DNA of 5,430 nucleotides from Sphingobacteriales bacterium (lineage in GTDB: Bacteria > Bacteroidota > Bacteroidia > Sphingobacteriales > Sphingobacteriaceae): NCBI GenBank assembly GCA_020058405.1, contig JAGVEE010000040.1, positions 1 to 5,430 on the forward strand. The letters are read 5' to 3'. Both the position numbers and the translations under genes were made by a program. Within the stretch, counting starts at the first letter, position 1. Each line of letters opens with the position of its first letter. The notes beneath the pieces are model-generated. The model saw nothing but the letters and a program-made list of their open reading frames with translations. It searched no databases and was not told where the DNA came from. This document shows, one piece after another, positions 1 through 5,430 of the stretch.

Positions 1-1113
1 ATTCAATTCCATCAACAACAAAATAAAGTATCGCAATTAGAAAAAGAAATTGAGTACAAAAACAATAATTTAAAAATGCTTCAAGAGCGCATCGCTATTA
101 ACCAACGCGAATACGATGCAGCTATGCAAGGCATTAATGAAATTATGACTACGCATGATAATTCTGATACCGAATTAGTAGCGATGTATGAAGAGAAAGA
201 TGCGATGGAAAAAGCTACACAAGAAGTGGAGCAAGATTACTACCAGTCTAGAAATAAAATTACCGAGCTCGAAGAAAACTTGAGAGAAGTACGTGTACGT
301 AAAGAACAAGCGGAGCAAATATTTAATCAATTACGCGATCGTAAAACAGAATTGCGTATGGAGTTAACTTCTCTGAAAGAGCGTTTATCTGTAGAGTTCT
401 CGGTTGATATTGATGAATTGCAAGACGTAGAAATTCCGGAAGATGAAAACGAAGATCAGCTTCGTGTAAAAACAGAAAAATTACGCAATCAAATCGACAA
501 CTACGGACCAATAAATCCGATGGCGATGGAAGCGTATGACGAGATGAACAAACGATACACGTTTATACAAGAACAGAAAAACGATTTGTTAAACGCGAAG
601 GCATCATTGTTAGATACCATTAAAGAGATTGACGATACTGCGAAGGAGAAATTTATGGAGGCCTTTACGCAAATTCGCGACAACTTTATTATTGTATTTA
701 GATCATTGTTTAACGAAGAAGATTCATGCGATTTAATTTTAACAAATCCTGAAGATCCATTGGAATCTGACATTGATATTATTGCGAAGCCAAAAGGCAA
801 AAGACCATTAACTATTAATCAACTTTCTGGAGGGGAGAAAACGCTTACGGCTACTGCTATTCTCTTCTCCTTATATTTATTGAAACCAGCACCGTTCTGT
901 ATTTTCGATGAGGTGGATGCACCATTAGATGATACGAACATTGATAAGTTCAATAAAATTATTCGCAAGTTCTCAGACCAATCGCAATTTATTATTGTTA
1001 CCCACAACAAACGTACTATTGCAAGTACCGACGTGGTTTACGGAGTAACAATGGTAGAGCAAGGAGTTTCGAGAGTGGTACCGGTGGACTTACGACAGTT
1101 GGATCCGGCTTGA
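1..1113 (+). CDS. smc: Chromosome segregation protein SMC, C-terminal third (5' end outside window)
   Basis: SMC is a cytoplasmic ATPase that dimerises, usually with ScpA and ScpB, to compact and segregate the chromosome. The frame is open from base 1, so the gene enters from the left; the Met codon at 76 is internal. The visible 370 residues compare with roughly 1,170-1,190 for a full bacterial SMC. Codons 1 to about 165 are highly charged, heptad-like coiled coil (the returning arm). Codons 167-175 (NYGPINPMA) open the C-terminal head. The ABC signature LSGGEK is at codons 275-280 (823-840). Walker B FCIFDE is at 299-304 (895-912), with Glu304 the expected catalytic residue. The D-loop LDD is at 309-311, and the H-loop His is codon 335 in VTHN. 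Walker A and the hinge lie upstream of the window. All expected C-terminal motifs are intact, and the gene ends in tandem TGA TGA stops. RecN and Rad50 are poorer matches because of the GPINPMA head and the FDEVDAPLDD context. Confidence 0.97.
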   Translation: MQFHQQQNKVSQLEKEIEYKNNNLKMLQERIAINQREYDAAMQGINEIMTTHDNSDTELVAMYEEKDAMEKATQEVEQDYYQSRNKITELEENLREVRVRKEQAEQIFNQLRDRKTELRMELTSLKERLSVEFSVDIDELQDVEIPEDENEDQLRVKTEKLRNQIDNYGPINPMAMEAYDEMNKRYTFIQEQKNDLLNAKASLLDTIKEIDDTAKEKFMEAFTQIRDNFIIVFRSLFNEEDSCDLILTNPEDPLESDIDIIAKPKGKRPLTINQLSGGEKTLTATAILFSLYLLKPAPFCIFDEVDAPLDDTNIDKFNKIIRKFSDQSQFIIVTHNKRTIASTDVVYGVTMVEQGVSRVVPVDLRQLDPA

Positions 1114-1125
1114 TGAGTTGTGAAT

Positions 1126-1207
1126 TATGAATTACAAATTACGAATTACGAATTACGAATTATGCGACTGAGCTGCCTAATTCGTAATTCGTAATTCGTA
1201 ATTCATA
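1126..1207. repeat. Long AT-rich hairpin made of a 7-base tandem repeat
   Basis: The left arm (1133-1162) is tandem copies of AATTACG, and the right arm (1178-1207) is tandem copies of its complement CGTAATT. Aligned by eye, 28 of 30 positions pair around a 15-base loop (1163-1177). Because the unit repeats, the right arm can also pair one unit further out (1126-1155) with a single mismatch, so the stem can slip by 7 bases. It begins 12 bases after the smc stop. It may end smc transcription or act as an mRNA 3' stabiliser, but no T-run follows directly; the nearest T6 is at 1232-1237. A dispersed intergenic repeat is the other reading, since a copy of one arm recurs at 2974-2998. The structure is seen directly; its role is inferred. 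Confidence 0.85.
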
Positions 1208-1255
1208 AACAAGCCTCTTAATTTAAAAGAATTTTTTATCCATTTTCATTTTCAG

Positions 1256-1263
1256 TAATTTGG
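1256..1263 (+). promoter_or_regulatory. Weak candidate -7 element for the T9SS cargo gene
   Basis: TAATTTGG differs at one position from the Bacteroidota -7 consensus TAnnTTTG and lies 20 bases before the TTG start. I see no clear upstream TTG (-33) element at the usual spacing. The rest of 1208-1283 is AT-rich with nothing else recognisable. The sequence before the start is A-rich (AACAAATAAAAATTG) and lacks a Shine-Dalgarno motif, as is usual in this phylum. Confidence 0.25.
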
Positions 1264-1283
1264 CAACAAATAAAAATTGAATA

Positions 1284-2888
1284 TTGAAAAGCTCCATTCT
1301 TTTAATAGTTCTATTATTACTTACATGCTTTGGCTTTGCTCAAAGTTATTCGAAAATATACGATACACTTTCTACAGAAGCAAGTGACATACAAACGCTG
1401 AAAAGCTCTAGTTCTACATATATTATTGCCATAGAGGAAGTTTATTCGGGCGGTAATATGAACGGTGATAATTTAATTTCTGTTCTAAAAACTGATCGCA
1501 CAGGAGAATTAATTTCCAGAAAAAGATTTATTCCAAACAACTCTACGGAACATAAATATTTTGGAATAAAACAGAGCTTCCTAAAAGACTCATTGATTTA
1601 TATTATAGGCAGCACCGAGAAAAATAATTCGCAAATTACTAATTTGTTTTTTACTGTATTGGATTTAAATGGGAATGAAAAATTTAGTTACTATGATACA
1701 GTGATTAACCCGGCATTTGTTGATGCGGAACTATTTCAAAACGATTTAAATATCTTAATTAACGATTACAGAAACATTTTAACTCCAACTTACTATTTTT
1801 TAAAATACAACTGCATTTCTCACTCGATTTTAATTAGAAGTATAACTAAATCATTTCCTGAATACCTTAACTTGTTTAACAATCAAATAATAAATGCTGA
1901 TGTTAATGCAGACTCTGCTGGAAACATTAGCATTAGCTTAAAAAAATACAACGACCAATTCCAATTAATATCATCAAAAAACAAAAACCTTTCGTTTCGT
2001 ACACCAGCAAACCGAAGCTTTGCTCCAAGAATTTATAAAAAAATTAAGTTAAGCCAGGATGAAATTGTATATACCGGTCAATTTCAATCGGAAATAGACA
2101 ATCCCAATATTTTAGGAACAGAATTCGATAATTTTTTGCTTAACATCGATACCAATCTGAACGTAGTTGAAGAATATTATTTTAGTAAAAACGACACCTT
2201 TCCTAATTCTGTTGCAACTCAATATACGTTAATTACTAAACATCATAATAGCCTATACATATTATCAAGCGAAACACATAATAATTCTTCAAACAAGTAC
2301 AGATTTGCCTTGCAAAAAGTAACGAATGGTAACAGAGAATGGATAAGGTATTTTAAATCAGACGACAATGCATCACTACTCAACAGCTTTACAAAATTAC
2401 TGTCTATTTACAATAATAAAATTGTACTGTCTACTACCCTCCCAAATTACAAAGTAGGGATAAGAGAATATGACCTTCAAGGAAACTTATTGTTAAACGT
2501 AGTGGATACATTGTTTAACCAATCGTTGGTGAGTAATATAAATTACGATGCTGATGGTTCTATTAATATTTATGGGATTGTTTATGAGCCCAACAAAATA
2601 GACAACGATATTTTTATGAAAGGCTTGGGAACTAAATTATTGGGCATAAAGAACAACACTAAGCCCAATCAATTAATATTGTACCCTAACCCTGCTTATC
2701 ATACACTTTACCTAAAAGACGAAAGTATTTACGAGGGCTGCATCGCTGAAATATACAGCTTCGATGGCAAATTGGTTCAAAGCGTTAGCATTGAAAATAA
2801 TTCTATTGATATAAGTAAGCTCCAACCAAGTATATATTTGCTTCGTTTTAAAAACAAAAGCTCGGTATTTGTTAAATTAACTAATTAA
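1284..2888 (+). CDS. Secreted protein with T9SS type A C-terminal sorting domain, probable beta-propeller body
   Basis: This 534-residue protein is probably exported by Sec, passed across the outer membrane by the type IX secretion system, and then released or anchored at the surface. The start is TTG. An in-frame TGA at 1278-1280 blocks extension, and the next in-frame Met (residue 59) would remove the signal peptide. Residues 1-20 are a signal peptide: KSS, a hydrophobic Leu/Ile run, then CFGFAQ with likely cleavage after Ala19. Residues 21 to about 455 contain recurring segments that pair a hydrophobic strand with an Asp-x-x-Gly-Asn-type turn (near 71-74, 127-131, 289-293, 347-350, 397-401), suggesting propeller-like blades. 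I see no catalytic motif. Residues about 464-534 match the T9SS type A sorting domain: YPNP at 467-470, then IYSFDGK, IDISKLQPSIYLLRF and a final VKLTN. The gene looks more AT-rich than smc. No specific function can be assigned. The sorting domain is secure; the body fold is inferred. Confidence 0.9.
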   Translation: MKSSILLIVLLLLTCFGFAQSYSKIYDTLSTEASDIQTLKSSSSTYIIAIEEVYSGGNMNGDNLISVLKTDRTGELISRKRFIPNNSTEHKYFGIKQSFLKDSLIYIIGSTEKNNSQITNLFFTVLDLNGNEKFSYYDTVINPAFVDAELFQNDLNILINDYRNILTPTYYFLKYNCISHSILIRSITKSFPEYLNLFNNQIINADVNADSAGNISISLKKYNDQFQLISSKNKNLSFRTPANRSFAPRIYKKIKLSQDEIVYTGQFQSEIDNPNILGTEFDNFLLNIDTNLNVVEEYYFSKNDTFPNSVATQYTLITKHHNSLYILSSETHNNSSNKYRFALQKVTNGNREWIRYFKSDDNASLLNSFTKLLSIYNNKIVLSTTLPNYKVGIREYDLQGNLLLNVVDTLFNQSLVSNINYDADGSINIYGIVYEPNKIDNDIFMKGLGTKLLGIKNNTKPNQLILYPNPAYHTLYLKDESIYEGCIAEIYSFDGKLVQSVSIENNSIDISKLQPSIYLLRFKNKSSVFVKLTN

Positions 2889-2890
2889 CA

Positions 2891-2928
2891 CTTTGCGCTC
2901 TTTGCGAATATTCTTTGCGCTCTTTGCG
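2891..2928. repeat. Direct repeats of CTTTGCGCTCTTTGCG
   Basis: An identical 16-base sequence occurs at 2891-2906 and 2913-2928, separated by AATATT. Each copy contains two CTTTGCG units 9 bases apart, so four units lie within 38 bases just after the cargo stop codon. Their GC content stands out from the surrounding AT-rich DNA. The second copy is also the left arm of the hairpin that follows. Similar TTTGCG-rich intergenic repeats are, from memory, common in Bacteroidota genomes; I cannot verify that here. Confidence 0.85.
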
Positions 2929-2968
2929 TGAACTTTATATATATCCTTTTCACGCAAAGCTCGCAAAG
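2913..2968. terminator. GC-rich hairpin after the cargo gene, possible terminator
   Basis: Bases 2913-2930 pair with 2951-2968 (two CGCAAAG units) at 16 of 18 positions, around a 20-base AT-rich loop (2931-2950). It sits 24 bases after the cargo gene's TAA and before the next gene's promoter, where a terminator would be expected. There is no T-run directly after the right arm on the + strand, so it is not a textbook intrinsic terminator. It may instead protect the mRNA 3' end or be a palindromic dispersed repeat. The pairing is directly visible; termination is inferred. Confidence 0.45.
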
Positions 2969-2973
2969 CACCC

Positions 2974-2998
2974 ATTCGTAATTCGTAATTCGTAATTC
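2974..2998. repeat. Second copy of one arm of the smc-downstream hairpin
   Basis: This 25-base stretch of tandem AATTCGT units is identical to 1180-1204, the right arm of the hairpin after smc. Here the matching left arm is missing upstream; that place is taken by the unrelated CTTTGCG repeat. The only complementary sequence nearby is an 8-base CGAATTAC at 3026-3033, which I consider weak. It is best described as a half copy of a dispersed intergenic repeat lying just upstream of the promoter of the next gene. Confidence 0.85.
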
Positions 2999-3016
2999 AA
3001 TTAAACCTTTTATCAC

Positions 3017-3024
3017 TATCTTTG
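3017..3024 (+). promoter_or_regulatory. Bacteroidota-type -7 promoter element for the outer membrane barrel gene
   Basis: TATCTTTG is an exact match to the TAnnTTTG -7 consensus of the Bacteroidota primary sigma factor. It lies 28 bases before the GTG start, implying a short leader of roughly 20 bases. No convincing TTG -33 element is visible at the usual distance upstream, where the AATTCGT repeat lies instead. It suggests the gene is transcribed separately from the cargo gene. Confidence 0.55.
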
Positions 3025-3052
3025 TCGAATTACCAAAATCAGCTTAACCATA

Positions 3053-5430
3053 GTGAAGAAAACCTTACTCCTAATAGCCTTTATAGGCTTTTTTTATTGT
3101 TCTTTTGCCCAAAACGCTAGTATTAAAGGAATTGTAACCGACGGAAATGCGGCCCTTATTGGTGCCCGAGTGATGTTAATGAACATACCCGATACCAGCA
3201 TTAAGAAGTTCAGCCTTACAGCCGAAAACGGATCTTATAGCTTTACAGAGCTCAAAAAAGGCATGTACATTTTACGTGTTAGCTATTTAGGCTATCAAAA
3301 TGGAATGAAAAGAGTGAATCTAACAGAAGAGCCCAACTCTATAGTAAACATCAGCCTAAAAGCTAAGACAGACCAGATAAAAGAAGTTACCGTAACCGAT
3401 AAAGCAATTGCTGCGGTGCAAAAAGGTGATACCAGCACTTACAATGCAAACGCCTTTAAAACCAACCCAGATGCAAATGCTGAAGACTTACTTACTAAAA
3501 TGCCTGGCGTTGTAGTAACCGATGGCAAAATGCAAGCACAAGGTGAAGAGGTTCGAAAAATATTGGTAGATGGAAAGCCCTTTTTTGGCGACGACCCAAA
3601 TGCGGTATTGAAAAATTTACCTGCAGAAGTAATAGAAAAAATTGAAGTGTTTGACAAACGCAGCGACCAAGCTCAGTTTACTGGCTTCGACGATGGAAAC
3701 AGTCAGAAAACCATAAACATTATTACCAAACCAAGTTTTAGAAACGGAATATTTGGAAGAGCTTTTGCTGGTGCGAATTTAGATGAACAATACAAAGTTG
3801 GTTTTAACTTAAACCAGTTTAAAGACAAAAGAAGAATTACGATTTTATACCAAAGCAATAACATTAACGAACAAAATTTTGCGCAAGAAGATTTACTCGG
3901 AGTTGTAGGAACCAATGCCAGCAATAATAGAATGGGCGGGCAAGCCGGCGGAATGCGTGGTATGCGCGGCGGACCAGGAGGTGGAGGAAATGATGCGAGT
4001 CAGTTTTTAGTTGGTGCTAGAAATGGCATAAATACTACACATGCTGTTGGTATAAATTACAGCGACAAATGGGGTAAGAAAACAGAAGTAAGCGGTAGCT
4101 ATTTCTATAATTATACTGAAAATACCAGCGCCACTCTTACGGATCGAAAATACATTACAGGAAGTGATAGAAACTTACAATATTTAGAAGATAATATTAG
4201 CACCAGTAAAAATCAGAATCATCGATTTAATTTAAAACTCGATTATAAAATTGATACGTTTAATAGTATTACACTGCAACCTCGTTTATCATTTCAACTT
4301 AATGAAGGTATTGCAAGTATAATAGGTACTAACAATCAAGACAATTTATTGAGTTCACAAAGTACCAATAATCAGATTTCAGATTTAACTGGTAGCAATG
4401 TTTCATTACCAGTATTATATAGAAGAAGTTTTGAAAAGAAAGGCAGAACCGTTTCTTTAAACATCACTCCTACATATACAGACCAACAAGGATCTAGCTA
4501 TTTATTAAATAAATTTTATTCGGCAAACGATGTAAGTTTCAACGATTCTATTGATCAGAAATCGGTTTTGGATAAACAAGGAATGGCGGTAAACTCTAAC
4601 ATTACTTATACCGAACCCATAGATACCAACCACGCTTTAACATTAAGTTATAATTACAATGTAAACTATAACAATTCTGATAAAACGACTAACTCATTTT
4701 CTAGTATAGACAATGCTTACAGCGATTTCGATACGAGCTTAACAAATATTTTTAAAAGCACCTACACCACACAATCTGTTGGCTTAGGCTATCGTTTTCA
4801 GAAAAAGAAATTGATGTTAATGTTGAGTGCAAATGTGCAATCGGCTAACTTAAAAAATGAACAGCAGTTCCCAACGGAATATGATTTGAACAGAAACTTT
4901 ACTTCTGTATTGCCAAGTGCAATGATGATGTATAGAATTGATGCGAAGCGTAACATACGTATGTTTTACAGAAGCTCTAACAACGCTCCAAGTGTTGATC
5001 AGTTACAAGAAGTATTAAACAACACAAACTCCAATCAATTAAGCATTGGTAATGCGAATTTGAATCAAGATTTTTCGAACTTTTTTGTAGTGAGGTATTC
5101 TGAAGTAAACACAGCAAAATCTACTTCAATGTTTGCGTTTATTAGAACCTCTTTTACCAATAATTACATAGGTAATAATTCGTTTGTAGCAACCACAGAT
5201 ACGGTGTACAATAACATACCAATGGTAGCGGGTGCTAGATTAACTAGTCCTGTAAACTTAAATGGATATTACAATGTTAGCTCATTAATTTCTTACGGTA
5301 TGCCCGTAAAAATTATAAAATCTAATTTGAATTTTAACTTAAGTGCAGGTTTTAGCAAAGTGCCGAGTATTGTAAACAACACAGAGAACGAAGCCTTTAC
5401 TCCTAACTATGGCTTGGGTGTAGTATGGAG
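3053..5430 (+). CDS. Outer membrane beta-barrel / TonB-dependent-receptor-like protein (3' end outside window)
   Basis: This is an N-terminal 792-residue fragment of an outer membrane barrel of the Bacteroidota TonB-dependent-receptor-like family; members are often around 900 residues. GTG at 3053 is the start because it opens a signal peptide (KKT, hydrophobic core, SFAQ, likely cleavage after Ala19). The next in-frame Met (residue 41) would delete it, and the frame has a stop at 3002-3004. Residues about 23-103 form a carboxypeptidase-regulatory-like domain (IKGIVTD, NGSYSF, GMYILRVSYLGYQ). Residues about 118-228 form the plug: DTSTYNANAFKTNPDANAEDLL, KMPGVVV, ILVDGKPFFGDDP, LPAEVIEKIEVFDKRSDQ, FTGFDDGN and TINIITK. 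From about 230 on, alternating aromatic/polar strands form the barrel, with a Gly/Met-rich loop at 294-312. There is no partner SusD-like gene in the window, so I would not call it SusC. The substrate is unknown; siderophore or peptide uptake or an export-linked role are all possible. Confidence 0.93.
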   Translation, partial: MKKTLLLIAFIGFFYCSFAQNASIKGIVTDGNAALIGARVMLMNIPDTSIKKFSLTAENGSYSFTELKKGMYILRVSYLGYQNGMKRVNLTEEPNSIVNISLKAKTDQIKEVTVTDKAIAAVQKGDTSTYNANAFKTNPDANAEDLLTKMPGVVVTDGKMQAQGEEVRKILVDGKPFFGDDPNAVLKNLPAEVIEKIEVFDKRSDQAQFTGFDDGNSQKTINIITKPSFRNGIFGRAFAGANLDEQYKVGFNLNQFKDKRRITILYQSNNINEQNFAQEDLLGVVGTNASNNRMGGQAGGMRGMRGGPGGGGNDASQFLVGARNGINTTHAVGINYSDKWGKKTEVSGSYFYNYTENTSATLTDRKYITGSDRNLQYLEDNISTSKNQNHRFNLKLDYKIDTFNSITLQPRLSFQLNEGIASIIGTNNQDNLLSSQSTNNQISDLTGSNVSLPVLYRRSFEKKGRTVSLNITPTYTDQQGSSYLLNKFYSANDVSFNDSIDQKSVLDKQGMAVNSNITYTEPIDTNHALTLSYNYNVNYNNSDKTTNSFSSIDNAYSDFDTSLTNIFKSTYTTQSVGLGYRFQKKKLMLMLSANVQSANLKNEQQFPTEYDLNRNFTSVLPSAMMMYRIDAKRNIRMFYRSSNNAPSVDQLQEVLNNTNSNQLSIGNANLNQDFSNFFVVRYSEVNTAKSTSMFAFIRTSFTNNYIGNNSFVATTDTVYNNIPMVAGARLTSPVNLNGYYNVSSLISYGMPVKIIKSNLNFNLSAGFSKVPSIVNNTENEAFTPNYGLGVVW

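Noticed and set aside
323..1010. Minus-strand open frames overlapping smc (323-511, 501-800, 819-1010)
   Set aside because: They lie wholly opposite a conserved smc reading frame, have no recognisable domains or start context, and are shadows of its codon use.
1216..1237. Intrinsic terminator using the T6 run at 1232-1237
   Set aside because: The only stem before it is about 4 base pairs (TCTT/AAGA) and purely AT-rich at the loop, too weak to call.
1317..1331. Lipoprotein signal (LLTC before FGFAQ) in the cargo protein
   Set aside because: Thr directly before Cys does not fit the usual Gly/Ala/Ser of a lipobox, and the downstream FAQ signal peptidase I site fits well.
2891..2998. CRISPR-like array
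   Set aside because: Repeat units are only 7-16 bases with spacers of a few bases, no unique 30-base spacers and no cas genes.
2978..3033. Regulatory hairpin pairing the AATTCGT repeat with CGAATTAC at 3026-3033 across the -7 element
   Set aside because: Only 8 base pairs, centred on the self-complementary AATT, and easily a chance match in AT-rich DNA.
3439..3924. Minus-strand open frames opposite the barrel gene (3439-3657, 3703-3924)
   Set aside because: They lie opposite the conserved plug and early barrel region; the translated products are Ser/Leu-rich with no recognisable family features.
3053..5430. SusC assignment for the barrel protein
   Set aside because: The plug motifs match the non-SusC outer-membrane-beta-barrel family better, and no SusD-like gene is visible in the window.

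Overview
The window reads as chromosomal DNA from a member of the Bacteroidota. It is AT-rich. Two predicted exported proteins have signal peptides ending in Phe-Ala-Gln, and one of them carries a C-terminal type IX secretion (T9SS) sorting domain. A TonB-dependent-receptor-like outer membrane barrel is present, the starts lack Shine-Dalgarno sequences, and there is a TAnnTTTG-type -7 promoter element. I cannot name the genus.

All three genes are on the + strand. Positions 1-1113 hold the last third of smc, the chromosome-condensation ATPase, cut off by the left edge. Positions 1114-1283 are an intergenic stretch dominated by a long AT-rich hairpin built from a 7-base unit (AATTACG / CGTAATT). 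Positions 1284-2888 encode a complete 534-residue secreted protein with a probable beta-propeller-like body and a T9SS sorting domain. It starts with TTG.

Positions 2889-3052 are a second repeat-rich intergenic stretch. It has CTTTGCG direct repeats, a GC-rich hairpin, a second copy of one arm of the first hairpin, and then a good Bacteroidota -7 element. Positions 3053-5430 encode the first 792 residues of an outer-membrane beta-barrel/TonB-dependent-receptor-like protein. It starts with GTG and runs off the right edge.

The three genes do not look like one operon. Gaps of 170 and 164 bases contain hairpins, and the third gene has its own probable promoter. The link between genes two and three is only that both products are exported to or through the outer membrane. 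I found no CRISPR array, RNA gene, insertion sequence, toxin-antitoxin pair or defence system. The most unusual content is the two families of short-unit repeats in the intergenic gaps. I see no convincing new biological system here.
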